Assembly (NCBI GenBank): GCA_030427485.1
Contig: JAUICG010000019.1
Location: 43,246 to 107,245, forward strand
Origin: Gammaproteobacteria bacterium
GTDB lineage: Bacteria > Pseudomonadota > Gammaproteobacteria > Pseudomonadales > Halieaceae
Length of the DNA: 64,000 nucleotides
Direction of reading: 5' to 3'
In this document: positions 52,012 through 61,564 of the stretch, in pieces
Numbering within the stretch: position 1 is the stretch's first letter
Layout of the letters: each line of letters begins with the position of its first letter
Position numbers and translations under genes: made by a program
The notes under the pieces: model-generated
The model's input: the letters and a program-made list of their open reading frames with translations, nothing else
Told to the model about the DNA's origin: nothing
The model's database searches: none

Positions 52012-53061
52012 GTGGCAACGAGCAATAGACCACTCGCCGAGAATGCCGCCCACGTCGGACTTCTCTGTGAGCTGTTTGGCCTGGGCAATGCTCGGGGGCG
52101 TCCTTCCCCGGTGTCCGGTGGCTATCATCACCGGATGTGGCGTCTCGAGACGCCGACCGGCACGTACGCCATCAAACAGTTTGCCAACGATGTGGACATG
52201 TGCGATGCCGCCACCCGTACGCGGTTGAACGCGACCGAAACGGTCGCCCGCAAGTTCGCCGGCCGGGGGATACCGGCGCTGGCCTCCCTGTCACGCGCGG
52301 GTGAGCATTTGCAGGTGATTGATAACGTCGGCTACCTCGTCTTCCCGTGGACGGACTGGAAAGCGCGCGGGCGAAACGACATCGATCAGTATCATGCGCA
52401 GACCGTCGCGGCGATTCTCGCGCGCATGCACCGGGCGGATATTCACGTCGAGGGGCTGGCGGAGCCATCCACCTGGCCGCTCGAGGCTGAGCGGGTAACG
52501 GACCTGCTCACGCTTGCGCAACAGAGAAATGTACGAGAGGCGACCTACATGCTGGAGCGACTCGATGACATTCTCGCCGTGTTCAATAGGCAGGATACCG
52601 CCCTGGCGACATTGTCGCGGAGTACACGGGTGAGCCATGGCGACCTGGACCACAAGAACGTGGTGTGGAGCGAAGGCGGCGATCCGCTGCTGATAGACTG
52701 GGAATCGGCCAGGGCAATCAACCCCACCTATGAAACGCTGCTGGAGGCCCTGGACTGGAGCGGTATTACCGCGCAGTTCGAGCACAGGCCATTTGAACAA
52801 TTTCTAACGGTATACGCGGGTGAGGGCGGAGACCTCGCGGTGGAGTCCATCCCGGCGGCCTTTGACGCAATACTGGGCGGCTGGATCAACTGGATGCTGT
52901 ATAACGTGGGCCGGGCGGTAGGTATCGAGAGTCTGCGCCAGCGCGCGATCGGTTTGCAACAGATCGATCTGGCCGTGGGGGCGTTGCTACGGCTTGAGAA
53001 GCATAGTTCCCGGCTCCAGGAGATTGCTTACCGGTGTGCAGCCAGAGGCTGCCGGGAGTGA
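52012..53061 (+). CDS. Aminoglycoside-phosphotransferase/choline-kinase-fold kinase
   Basis: A 349-residue protein from a GTG start with the APH-fold: nucleotide Lys55 in TYAIKQF, the Brenner loop HGDLDHKN (209-216; Asp211, Asn216) and the metal Asp229 in LLIDWE. The broad family includes homoserine kinase II, choline kinase and aminoglycoside kinases; the substrate is unknown. It is followed after only 3 bases by a tyrosine-phosphatase gene. Confidence 0.8.
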   Translation: MATSNRPLAENAAHVGLLCELFGLGNARGRPSPVSGGYHHRMWRLETPTGTYAIKQFANDVDMCDAATRTRLNATETVARKFAGRGIPALASLSRAGEHLQVIDNVGYLVFPWTDWKARGRNDIDQYHAQTVAAILARMHRADIHVEGLAEPSTWPLEAERVTDLLTLAQQRNVREATYMLERLDDILAVFNRQDTALATLSRSTRVSHGDLDHKNVVWSEGGDPLLIDWESARAINPTYETLLEALDWSGITAQFEHRPFEQFLTVYAGEGGDLAVESIPAAFDAILGGWINWMLYNVGRAVGIESLRQRAIGLQQIDLAVGALLRLEKHSSRLQEIAYRCAARGCRE

Positions 53062-53064
53062 ACG

Positions 53065-54087
53065 ATGTTTGACCTCGCGGCCTGCAGCGTGGAGCGCACT
53101 GCACAGCAGGATTATCGGGTGCGCTGGCATTCACTGCATCCCGGTCAGCGTGTCTCCGTGTATATGACGGACGATCCGGAGCGCTACTACAAAGGCGGCG
53201 AGCTAGAACCCCCCGTGGTGGAAACGACCAGCGAACAGGCGGTAATCGCCAATCCCGACAAGCAGGTCAGGCATTACTTCTACCTGTTGTCCGAGCATGG
53301 CGAGGGTGTGGTACTGGCCGAACGCGACCTCGCGCTGGCGGGCGCGCCCAATTTTCGCGACCTCGGCGGCTACCAGACCGGGGAGGGCGGGCGTTTGAAA
53401 TGGGGGAAGCTGTACCGCTCCAGCAAGTTGTCCGGCCTGAGCGACGATGACCTGCATCGTGTGCGCAGGCTGGGGCTCACCCTGGTCTGCGACTTTCGCC
53501 AGGTCGTCGAGCAGCAACTGGACCCCACTGACCTGGGAGAAGGGCATACCCACCTGCTCGCGAGCCTGCCGGTGGCACCGGGTAGCACTTCCAGCTTTAT
53601 CGAGAACCTGCACAACGGCATTATCGTGGTCAATGACGCCTCCGATTTCATGCTCGAAATGAACAGGGATTTTGTGCGCAGCCAGATGCCGCGGTACGCG
53701 GAGATGTTCCAGTTATTGCTGGCCGGCGATCAACAGGTGTTGATTCACTGTGCCTCCGGCAAGGATCGCACCGGCATCGGTTCGGCGTTAATCCTCGATG
53801 TGCTCGGTGTGCCGGAGCACACCATCGTGGAGGATTATATGCTGACCAACAAGTACCTGCCCCTGGCCGAGGAAGTGGCCCGGCTCACCGGACAATTCAC
53901 TGACCAAACCGGAACACACGTCAGCGAGGAAACAATCCGTTCCCTGATGGAGGTGCGGCCGGAGTATATTCAGGCGTGCTTCGAGGAGATGAGAAAGCAC
54001 TACGAATCGAAAGAGCACTTTTACGCATCGGCCCTGAGTCTTGATGAAGCCAAGATCAGGTTGTTAAAAGACCGGTATCTTCATTAG
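53065..54087 (+). CDS. Tyrosine/dual-specificity phosphatase (Tyr_phosphatase_3 type)
   Basis: A 340-residue protein. Residues about 90-260 are a PTP3-like domain: NFRDLGGYQT (96-105), LYRSSKLSGLS, VCDFRQVVEQ (the Asp/Arg block), and the P-loop IHCASGKDRTG with Cys229 and Arg235. These enzymes include LipA- and MptpB-like lipid/protein phosphatases. The N-terminal 85 residues are an extra beta-rich region. It is the distal gene of a pair with the kinase-like protein. Confidence 0.88.
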   Translation: MFDLAACSVERTAQQDYRVRWHSLHPGQRVSVYMTDDPERYYKGGELEPPVVETTSEQAVIANPDKQVRHYFYLLSEHGEGVVLAERDLALAGAPNFRDLGGYQTGEGGRLKWGKLYRSSKLSGLSDDDLHRVRRLGLTLVCDFRQVVEQQLDPTDLGEGHTHLLASLPVAPGSTSSFIENLHNGIIVVNDASDFMLEMNRDFVRSQMPRYAEMFQLLLAGDQQVLIHCASGKDRTGIGSALILDVLGVPEHTIVEDYMLTNKYLPLAEEVARLTGQFTDQTGTHVSEETIRSLMEVRPEYIQACFEEMRKHYESKEHFYASALSLDEAKIRLLKDRYLH

Positions 54088-54245
54088 GCGGGATGCCTGC
54101 TGGATTGCCTTGGTCCAGAGTATATTGATCCAGGTCAATGACCAGTCAAATGGCGATGGCGCGTCATTTGAGCCCGGACTATATGAGTGCACAGCAATCC
54201 TATTTTTAGAAAGGTGTTTTTTTGCTGCCAATCCGGAGAATGACC

Positions 54246-54899
54246 ATGAACACTCAACGACTCGTACGCACTCTGCTTTTCTCCCTCAGCCTGCATTGTG
54301 CCTCGGTCCACGCGGGACTCATTGATCCCAGCTGGTTCACTGGAACCCCGGATGATTCCTGGGCGTATTCCGAGCTTCTCAACGCCGGACAAGGCGGGAG
54401 TATCGACTACTTCCCGACGTCCCCCAGCGAGTGGGCGGGGGCTGTATTTCAAGGCTATGTGCTTGATCCAAACTTGATCGTGCCCTACCACGGCTGGTAC
54501 GGCTCCGGCTACGATACGCTACAGGTCTTTCAAACCTATGTCTCTTCTTCAATGGACGTAATACTCGATCTTTGGTTGCTCGGTGACGATGGACACTCCC
54601 TGTTCATCGATAATGTGTTCATAACCGGTGGGGGGTTCAACACGACTCAGAACTACACCCTGGCCCTGGACGCCGGCGAAACCAGGAAGGTGACCGTGGC
54701 AGGATACAACGGCCCCGGCGAATGGATAATCCATTTCGGCGTGCTTGATGCGAATGGTGGTGTTATCCCGAACGACCTTATCCCGATCGCCGGCTCTGCG
54801 CCTGGAGTCGTCATCAACGCGGCCCCCGAACCGGCCACAGCCGTGCTGCTGGGTAGCGGCGTGTTCCTCCTGATGAGCTTCTATCGGCGCCGGGCCTGA
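54246..54899 (+). CDS. PEP-CTERM exported protein
   Basis: From the ATG at 54246, with GGAG seven bases upstream, the protein is 217 residues with a signal peptide ending VHAG. The body has a beta-sandwich pattern (SSSMDVILDLWLLGDDGHSL, then GETRKVTVAGYNGPGEW). It ends in APEPATAVLLGSGVFLLMSF and YRRRA, a textbook PEP-CTERM tail recognised by exosortase. A gene remnant follows directly. Confidence 0.88.
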   Translation: MNTQRLVRTLLFSLSLHCASVHAGLIDPSWFTGTPDDSWAYSELLNAGQGGSIDYFPTSPSEWAGAVFQGYVLDPNLIVPYHGWYGSGYDTLQVFQTYVSSSMDVILDLWLLGDDGHSLFIDNVFITGGGFNTTQNYTLALDAGETRKVTVAGYNGPGEWIIHFGVLDANGGVIPNDLIPIAGSAPGVVINAAPEPATAVLLGSGVFLLMSFYRRRA

Positions 54900-54900
54900 T

Positions 54901-55197
54901 ACCCGCGCCGGGCTGATCGGCAAGACGCTGTCGGGCGTCTACTATTACCCCGATGAGGCAACGGCTTACCCGTTTGCAACAACCCTCCCGGGTTTCGTGG
55001 TGGGGCCTGGCAGTGAGGGATTTATTGATGTGGAGTCCGTTACAGACATCGTATTCGATTTCGACGACCTGTCGCTGGTGACGGTGACGGCCACTGAGAT
55101 CAAGCTGAACTTCCAGGGCCTGTCTTACGCGGTCGGCGCGAATATCGCAATCACATTTGAGGAGGTTCTCCCGGTCGCCGTCCAAATTATTCGATGA
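54901..55197 (+). pseudogene. Remnant of an exported PEP-CTERM-type protein
   Basis: An open frame begins without a start codon (TRAGLIGKTLSGVYYYPDEA) and ends at the stop at 55195-55197. Its pattern (FVVGPGSEGFIDVESVTDI, FDFDDLSLVTVTATE) resembles a domain common in exported CTERM proteins. It lacks a signal peptide and a sorting tail. It starts at a repeat of the sequence around the previous gene's stop, which suggests deletion or recombination. Confidence 0.55.
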
Positions 55198-55505
55198 AAT
55201 GACACTGGCCAGGCACTTGAACAGCCTCGAAAACCTGTCACTTGACAAGGACCTGCTTAAACATTGTCGCTGGGTGGCGCGACAACGTATCGTTGGCACC
55301 CCAGCATGCCATACTCATAGCGCCTCGTGATTTCCCGTCCGTCTCTGCCGACCCGGGTCAGCCCCGTGTCCTGAGGATCGCGGTGGAGCGAGGGAGCATC
55401 GCCGGGGAATGGGCGAGGACTGAATGGCGCTGAAGAAAGATAAGAGAATGTTTCACGCCAAAGGGTCAGTAACTGCGTCCGCATGGCACCGGGGCGTCCG
55501 CCAGT
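55198..55505. other. Intergenic region with one small hairpin
   Basis: About 308 bases with no recognisable gene. An inverted repeat TTGTCGC/GCGACAA at 55264-55270 and 55279-55285 could form a hairpin, but no T-tract follows and I do not call it a terminator. Confidence 0.45.
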
Positions 55506-56984
55506 TCAGTCTGCCTCGATGACACCAGGCGGATGCCAGCTGCCCTCACCGGCAGGCAGAATCGATGGTGCATCCGTCCTGGGCCAATACAGTCGCATGA
55601 CGAGGTAAATAGGGCCATCCGGCGCCGGCAGCCAATTTGCTTCCTTCTCCTTGCCCGGCGAGTCCTTCTGGATGTAGAGCGTCAACGAGCCGTCGGCATT
55701 CTTTTTCATGTCCGGTAACATGGGTGAGTTGATGAGGTAGCGATTGATCGGGTTCTCGATCAGAAGCTGCGTGTTTCCGTCGTACATGGTGACTGACCAG
55801 AATGCATTCACGGGCGGTAGTTGGCCGGTGGGGAAAGTGAGCGTGTACTTGTGTTTGCTGCCATCGAGCGGGTTGCCATTGGCGTCCGAGCGGGTCATCG
55901 GGTACATGGCCTCGACGGCATCGTTTCCGTAAATGCCGCCCGAAGTCGCAGCGGCGCGCTTGAGCCAGTCGCCAGCGTAGAATTCGCTATCGCCGAACAA
56001 GGAGCCGACTTTCCATCCTTCGATATCTTTCATACCAGAGGCCAGATACTTTTTGACTTTATCGTCGCCCTCCTTCATGGCCAGCAACAGCGCAGCCTTG
56101 TGCTCCAGCGAGAGGTCTTTGAAGTCAAACGTCTTGCCCGGCCCGATACCAATACTGGCGAGCCTGGCAATGACCGCTTTGTTCTCTGGCGTGACCGGGA
56201 TGAACGCCAGGGCCGCGTCGAGATAGTCGTAGAAATGCTCCTTGATTCCCGCCGTGCTTGCCGAAACGAAATCAATCTTCGGCGCAGCAGGCGGTGCGGG
56301 TTGCTTCAGGAAAGCTGACAACGGCTGCACCTTGTATCCGGCCTGCACCTTCACCACGTTCGGCATGTCGGCAGGATCGAAGAGTTGGGTGCGGAAAATG
56401 GTGAGCCCGAAGGGAGTGGTCGATCGAAATACTTTCGCTATCCCGTCCGGCTTCTCGCCTTGCCAGTCCGGCCCTGCAACGAGGTAATCGCCGGCATCGG
56501 GACCCGTTGCGCGGCTACCGATATAGCCGTAGTTATACGTATTGCCGTCGACCAACTGGACCGAATAGTAGCGGTTTTCTGGTACTGGCGGCACAGAAAT
56601 CACCATGGGCTCCGCGCGTAGGTCCAGCCACGCCATGGAATAGGGCGTGTCGCTGTTGGGCGTGACGACAGCGGTATCCTTATAGGTAAATACTCGGGCG
56701 TCGTTGGCAATCGTGTTGAACGGCGCTTTGTACTGTCCAGAATTCTTGTCGATGGCGAACTCATTCATGACCGCGTAGTTCGTCACGATTGGCAGGCCAT
56801 AGATGAAACCCTCCTCAGCAATTGCCTTGGTTTCGACAATACCGGGCGCGGTAATGGCCGCCTCCCTGTCCGCTTGAGCGGCGCTGGAAATCGAGTCGGC
56901 TGCTGTGATGCCGCTGGCAAACAACACCAGCACGACAACACTGCCCAGAGCCCAGGTCAAATAGCTGCGCGGTGAACTACTCAC
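55506..56984 (-). CDS. Exported DUF1254/DUF1214 protein
   Basis: A 492-residue protein from a GTG start, with a signal peptide (LGSVVVLVLFASGITAAD). The N-terminal DUF1254 domain has NYAVMNEFAIDKNSGQYKAP, TPNSDTPYSMAWLDLRAEP and NRYYSVQLVDGNTYN. The C-terminal DUF1214 domain has a segment VNAFWSVTMYDGNTQLLIEN and DGSLTLYIQKDSPG. The pair is common in marine and soil bacteria, possibly as periplasmic enzymes, but no reaction is established. Confidence 0.88.
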   Translation of the reverse strand: MSSSPRSYLTWALGSVVVLVLFASGITAADSISSAAQADREAAITAPGIVETKAIAEEGFIYGLPIVTNYAVMNEFAIDKNSGQYKAPFNTIANDARVFTYKDTAVVTPNSDTPYSMAWLDLRAEPMVISVPPVPENRYYSVQLVDGNTYNYGYIGSRATGPDAGDYLVAGPDWQGEKPDGIAKVFRSTTPFGLTIFRTQLFDPADMPNVVKVQAGYKVQPLSAFLKQPAPPAAPKIDFVSASTAGIKEHFYDYLDAALAFIPVTPENKAVIARLASIGIGPGKTFDFKDLSLEHKAALLLAMKEGDDKVKKYLASGMKDIEGWKVGSLFGDSEFYAGDWLKRAAATSGGIYGNDAVEAMYPMTRSDANGNPLDGSKHKYTLTFPTGQLPPVNAFWSVTMYDGNTQLLIENPINRYLINSPMLPDMKKNADGSLTLYIQKDSPGKEKEANWLPAPDGPIYLVMRLYWPRTDAPSILPAGEGSWHPPGVIEAD

Positions 56985-57253
56985 TGTGACGTGTACTCCG
57001 TAATGTGTTGGCGGTGGTCTCTGCCCAATGCAGACCTGGGCAGACTAGCACAGAATCAAGTGCAGTGGTGCGAGTATGCTCTGGCCACAGACCCGATATC
57101 GACCTACTCGGGTGTCGGTTACTATGCCCCGTGACATTCATGTAGCCTTTTTCGACCCCTTGGGTAATCTGACTCCGTTGGAAGCAATACAACAATCCGT
57201 CGGAAATTCTATTTATGACGTGTCCACTTGACGGGGTAGCTTACGGTATCGTG

Positions 57254-58495
57254 TCAGCCACCTGACGCGTCGACAAAGTAACGGCCGATCGCGACCTGCT
57301 CCGGCTGTATACCCAGCCCGATCGCGCGGGCGGGATAGCGGCGCAGACAGGGTATGGCATTGAGTAATCGCATTGGCAGGGGCGGTGCAACAGCGCCATC
57401 GATGACTTTGCGCAGTAAGCGATTCTGTATGAGAACCTGCATGCTTTGTGTCTTCTGCGTTGCCGGTTCACGCCGTTTCTGGATCGCCGTCAGTATCCCG
57501 TTGTCCATCTGCCCGAGGCGGATGGGAGGAACCAGTGCATTAGCGGCGGCCACCGCATCCTGGATCGCGAGGTTGATACCGACGCCACCGACTGGCGACA
57601 TGGCATGGGCCGCGTCACCAATAAACAACAAGCCCGGTCGCCACCACTGTTCCAATCTATCCACTCGCACTGATAGCAGGCTGATATCGTCCCAATCCTT
57701 CAGGGTGTGAAGCTGATCCTTGAGCGCGGGAGCTACTTTGGCAATGTTGCTTCGAAACCCGGTCATGCCGCGACTTTTCAGTTCCTCGTAGTGGCCCTTG
57801 GGGAGCACATAGGCGCACTGCCAGTAGTCGCCCCGGTCTATGGTGACCAGAATCCTGCCCGCTGTCATGCGTGCGAAAACGGCCTCGTCGGAGCTTTCTC
57901 CCTTGTCGAGCCGCATCCATAGCACGTCCATGGAAGCACCAATATTCTGAACATGAAGCCCCGAGGCTGTCCTCAGTATGGAATGACGACCATCGGCGCC
58001 TACCACCAGATCCGCATGTAACTGCTCCGAGCCCTGAGCAGTGCTGACGTTGACACCCACGACCTTGCCGTCCACCTCGATCAGGCCTGTCGCTTCAGTG
58101 TTCATGCGCAGCGTGAAGTTAGGGTAGCGTTGGGCGGCCTGAGACATGAAATCCAGGAAATCCCATTGCGGCATGAATGCCACGTAGGGGCAGGTTACCT
58201 GGAGCGTGGAAAAATCCGCGATTGTGTAGTGTTTCTCCCCGAACCGGACGCGCGCGATTTCCAAGCGGGTGTGGGGCCGCTGAAGAAAATTCTGCAGTAG
58301 TCCCAATTGCTGTAACACCTCCATTGTTGAGGGATGGATGGTGTCGCCGCGAAAGTCACGCAGGAAATCGTTGTGCTTTTCCAATACGACCACTTCGACC
58401 CCGGTACGTGCGAGCAGGTAGCCCAGCATGATGCCCGCGGGACCGCCCCCGGCGATGCAACAGCGGAACGTCCCGTTGGCACTGGCGCTATTCAT
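57254..58495 (-). CDS. FAD-dependent aromatic-hydroxylase-type monooxygenase
   Basis: From the Met at 58495, which has GGTGAG upstream, the protein is 413 residues. It has the PHBH fold: dinucleotide motif CIAGGGPAGIMLGYLLA, a DG motif in VVGADGRHS, and the GDAAHAMSPVGGVGIN flavin motif. It probably hydroxylates an aromatic or polyketide substrate with NAD(P)H. It overlaps no neighbour; the small membrane-protein gene lies 10 bases upstream, possibly in one transcript. Confidence 0.85.
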   Translation of the reverse strand: MNSASANGTFRCCIAGGGPAGIMLGYLLARTGVEVVVLEKHNDFLRDFRGDTIHPSTMEVLQQLGLLQNFLQRPHTRLEIARVRFGEKHYTIADFSTLQVTCPYVAFMPQWDFLDFMSQAAQRYPNFTLRMNTEATGLIEVDGKVVGVNVSTAQGSEQLHADLVVGADGRHSILRTASGLHVQNIGASMDVLWMRLDKGESSDEAVFARMTAGRILVTIDRGDYWQCAYVLPKGHYEELKSRGMTGFRSNIAKVAPALKDQLHTLKDWDDISLLSVRVDRLEQWWRPGLLFIGDAAHAMSPVGGVGINLAIQDAVAAANALVPPIRLGQMDNGILTAIQKRREPATQKTQSMQVLIQNRLLRKVIDGAVAPPLPMRLLNAIPCLRRYPARAIGLGIQPEQVAIGRYFVDASGG

Positions 58496-58505
58496 TTCAA
58501 AGAGC

Positions 58506-58874
58506 TCACCTGGATTTGGGGTGCCTGACATCCCACATGAATTTCAGGCTCGCCAGAATGGCCAAAACAAATAGACCCACAAACAATGTCGCTGCCCATT
58601 GCGGTACGCCGCTATACTTGGAAGGGTTTTGGGCATGAAGTTCTGCGTAGTAAATAGTGACTATTGCCCAACGAGTAAACCAGGAATACAAGACAATTGT
58701 TTCTATGGTGACAAACAAAACTGATACCAGTATCACCTGCGACCGGGTTAGCCTGTCACCCGCCAGCCACGCGACAATCAGGTAGCCGGTAAGCACTGTA
58801 ACCAGGAGGCTGACCACCGGCGTCAATGTCCCCTGGGCGTTTATTGCTAAATCGGCAAGCTCATACTCAGTCAT
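58506..58874 (-). CDS. Small membrane protein, MTEYE family
   Basis: A 122-residue protein with three or four hydrophobic helices. It begins MTEYELADL and has AGDRLTRSQ after the second helix. The protein at 59994 begins the same way and has AGSKLTRLQ in the same place, so these are paralogues of an undescribed small membrane family. No catalytic residues are seen. Confidence 0.65.
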   Translation of the reverse strand: MTEYELADLAINAQGTLTPVVSLLVTVLTGYLIVAWLAGDRLTRSQVILVSVLFVTIETIVLYSWFTRWAIVTIYYAELHAQNPSKYSGVPQWAATLFVGLFVLAILASLKFMWDVRHPKSR

Positions 58875-59220
58875 ATCTATCCAGTTTCCCTTTTCTGCAT
58901 CACCCGCAAGGATAGAGTTAAACGTGGGTGATGGGTAGGTCGGCGTTGCGTTATACGCAGCACAGCCCCTCAGGTAACAAACTCGGTTTGCTGAGGATCA
59001 CTCTCGAAATACGGTTATGGTGCGACCAGAGAGCTTAGTGATTGACCTCCGAACTCCGGAACTCTCAGGTCCTGGGGTGTACCACAGGGCTGAGCGCTAT
59101 CGGGCTCCAGCTCTCAGAAGTCTTGAGTTTTGAGACACGGCCTACAGCGCCAATAATAGTCTCAAATATCTCCCCGCAAGCATCCTGAGAGTTACTCGTA
59201 TCACAATCGAATAGCGAAAA
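58875..59220. other. Intergenic region with a bulged hairpin
   Basis: These 346 bases hold no gene that I can support. A bulged stem (CCTCAG/CTGAGG with inner CAAAC/GTTTG) lies at 58968-58996 without a T-tract. It could be a transcript-processing or REP-like structure. Confidence 0.45.
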
Positions 59221-59787
59221 TCAGCTGCTCCGCGTCTGGATGTTGGCGCTTACGCCTTCTTGTGATGGGTCCCTTCTTCGCTCTTTTCGTATGGCGAGTT
59301 CATTGTCAATAATCTCTATGAATGGCTCGGGATACATGCCCTTTCCCTGCACCCACCATTGGCGTCCACCCACTGTATCTATGAACCTCATTATGAAATT
59401 TAGTTGGCTGGGGACAAAATTATCATCGGCAACTCCCAGTTCCCGCTGCTCCATAACTGAAGTTGAAACGGCTGCGATTAGGGGGCCCATAGCCATGGAG
59501 AAGCGCATCGCTGATTCTCTATCCAAATCTCGATAGTTCGCCAAACCCCGGTGGATGATACTGCTCAATTCATTGCTTTGTGCTACCACAAGCATTGAGT
59601 CGGCCGACCCAGCCGTTTTGGCATGTGCCTGAGACACAGCCACCTGGAAATTTTGTTCCAGTTGTCGCGTATTATTCTTCAGAAGAGTTGAGTTCTGTCG
59701 AATTTGTAAGGCCAGAAAAGCAATGGTTAGAATTACGCCGAACGCACCTACAGCTTCACCAATTGCACCGATTGCTTCCCAGTTCAT
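59221..59787 (-). CDS. Membrane-anchored protein of unknown function
   Basis: Starting at the Met at 59787, with AGGAGA upstream, the protein is 188 residues. It begins with one membrane helix (GAFGVILTIAFLALQIRQN) followed by a helical, cytoplasmic-type body. This pattern (MNWEAIGAIGEAVGA) recurs in many marine bacterial hypothetical proteins. It lies between the two MTEYE-family genes on the same strand, with gaps too long for a tight operon. Confidence 0.7.
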   Translation of the reverse strand: MNWEAIGAIGEAVGAFGVILTIAFLALQIRQNSTLLKNNTRQLEQNFQVAVSQAHAKTAGSADSMLVVAQSNELSSIIHRGLANYRDLDRESAMRFSMAMGPLIAAVSTSVMEQRELGVADDNFVPSQLNFIMRFIDTVGGRQWWVQGKGMYPEPFIEIIDNELAIRKERRRDPSQEGVSANIQTRSS

Positions 59788-59993
59788 GGTTTTCTCCTTG
59801 TCATCAGGCGGCACAACAAGAATAGACCTATGCCCCTGACTTTGACCAGCTGGAACAAGTCTACTCCCCGAGCCCCTGTACTCGACACTCCGACATCGCC
59901 TGTCTGCTGATTACTCTGATTGAATACCAGCTTTTCCGGATAGCGGACCTACTGGTTTGTACCAGCAAAGGGGCCGCAGTCACCTGACAGCGG

Positions 59994-60389
59994 TCATTCG
60001 TTCTTGTTGCGCCTGATACTCCACATAAAGAGCAGGGCGCCGATGCCACCGATAGACCATAAGGACGTGGTGAGTACTATCCTTAAGGCTGGGTCCATTA
60101 TGAGAACTTGTGCTTCTGAGCCCCACGCGACGCTCGTTTCAAGCAGTGAATTAGTGCCGACACCGAAAGAGACAATGCGGAAAACTTCCAGCGCTGCGAA
60201 AAGCGTGAATAGCGTATATGCTATCGTCGCCTGGAGCCTGGTAAGTTTGCTTCCAGCAACATATGACGCGACGATAAATGCGAAGACAGCTGAGAGATAA
60301 ATTGCAATATGTGAAGCCTGGGCTTCATTCATGGCGATAATGTTACTGGCCACCGACATCAGTCGATCGCTCGCTTCATATTCGGTCAC
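59994..60389 (-). CDS. Small membrane protein, MTEYE family
   Basis: A 131-residue membrane protein from a GTG with a strong AAGGAGG site. It has about four hydrophobic helices and shares the start (TEYE), the AGSKLTRLQ loop and a basic C-terminal end (WSIRRNKNE) with the protein at 58506. Function unknown. Confidence 0.7.
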   Translation of the reverse strand: MTEYEASDRLMSVASNIIAMNEAQASHIAIYLSAVFAFIVASYVAGSKLTRLQATIAYTLFTLFAALEVFRIVSFGVGTNSLLETSVAWGSEAQVLIMDPALRIVLTTSLWSIGGIGALLFMWSIRRNKNE

Positions 60390-60555
60390 TTCAGTACCTC
60401 CTTCCTGGTTAGACCTCCGTCAAGGATAGACCAATGATCGCTACCAGGACCAGGCGGTCCTTCCGTCTCCGCGCCCGATACCTCTGGCGAGGGGCGCTTC
60501 ATGATTTCCGCCGGCACGCCGCAGCCTCTCCTCTGACCCGCCTAATACCCTGCCA

Positions 60556-60593
60556 AGAATCTGCCGTGCGGTAGGCTGTACCTGGCAGATTCT
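60556..60593. repeat. Inverted repeat upstream of NTF2-like gene
   Basis: AGAATCTGCC (60556-60565) and GGCAGATTCT (60584-60593) are perfect 10-base arms around an 18-base loop. It lies in the 300-base gap between the MTEYE-family gene and the NTF2-like gene; role unknown, possibly an operator or small stem-loop. Confidence 0.55.
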
Positions 60594-60689
60594 GGTCACA
60601 CAGAAAGCGAAAATCAGTATTCACGAAAGACGAGCCGAATTTCTATCAGGTGCTAAGCTTATCCCCATGTCGATACGGAGGTGTGATTG

Positions 60690-61151
60690 ATGCAGCAGGC
60701 TCTACAGGTATTCATGGATTACGCTGCGGCGTTTGAAGAGACATTCAAAGATGACGACTGGACTCGATTGACCCACTTTTTTCCGCATGACGCGACCTAT
60801 GAAGTGAGGGGCGGTCCGTTGGCATGCACGATTGCCGGTCGGGAGAATGTGTTTGCCGGACTCAAAAAATCGCTGGATGGATTGGATCGACGCTGTTCTG
60901 ATCGGGTGCTTGAACTTGCAGACGGGCCGAATGTGGTGGATACGGGTAATGGTGCTGAGGTCAGCCTCGGCTGGAATGTGATCTATCAATACAAGGATGC
61001 GCCGAAAGTTACGCTCCCAGGTCGTTCGGTATTCAATATTGTCGACGGCGTGATCGTTTCTATGAGAGACGAGTATGAAGACGAAGAGTTGGGAGCAGTC
61101 GGGGACTGGATGCTTAAATATGGCGAGGGGCTTGATGGGTCGTATGTTTGA
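60690..61151 (+). CDS. NTF2-like protein
   Basis: A 153-residue protein from the ATG at 60690, with GGAGG upstream. It has the NTF2/SnoaL-like pattern (MDYAAAFEETFKDDDWTRL, FFPHDATYEVRGG, GRSVFNIVDGVIVSMRDEY). Substrate unknown. It is the last clearly intact metabolic-type gene before the mobile-element-rich right end. Confidence 0.7.
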   Translation: MQQALQVFMDYAAAFEETFKDDDWTRLTHFFPHDATYEVRGGPLACTIAGRENVFAGLKKSLDGLDRRCSDRVLELADGPNVVDTGNGAEVSLGWNVIYQYKDAPKVTLPGRSVFNIVDGVIVSMRDEYEDEELGAVGDWMLKYGEGLDGSYV

Positions 61152-61330
61152 CCCCTGTCCCTGGCGAATTACTAATTCAGGCCGCCACGGGTAGCTGAAA
61201 CAGGCCGCGACAGTGCTTTTTCAGCGATGACGAATTATTGATTCGGCACCCCCACAAGCAATAAATTTGCCGTATATATGGTTGCCTGATAGGGTTTAGC
61301 CCGACCACAGCCGACAGGCTGGAGACAGCG

Positions 61331-61564
61331 ATGAAGACAACGTTAAATCTCGATGATCAGGTTTTGAGGAATGCGAAGCAGCAGGCCGCCCGTGACGGCA
61401 TCACTCTCACAGCTTTCGTGGAGCAAGCATTGAAAGCGAGGCTGCTGCAAAAAACTGAAAAAGTAGCTTACAGTTTTCGCCCAAGAATCGTAAAGGGAAG
61501 CAAGCCACCCAACGTCGATATTTCCGAGCGCGATGCACTGTATGAAGTGATCGATAACTCGTGA
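61331..61564 (+). CDS. VapB-type ribbon-helix-helix antitoxin
   Basis: A 77-residue protein: KTTLNLDDQVLRNAKQQAA is the ribbon-helix-helix DNA-binding start, and the acidic C-terminus (PPNVDISERDALYEVI) would bind the toxin. A GGAG site precedes the ATG. The stop overlaps the start of a truncated PIN-domain toxin by 4 bases, so this antitoxin appears to be left without a working partner. Confidence 0.85.
   Translation: MKTTLNLDDQVLRNAKQQAARDGITLTAFVEQALKARLLQKTEKVAYSFRPRIVKGSKPPNVDISERDALYEVIDNS

Noticed and set aside
58968..58996. Possible rho-independent terminator
   Set aside because: The stem is bulged and no T-tract follows on either strand.
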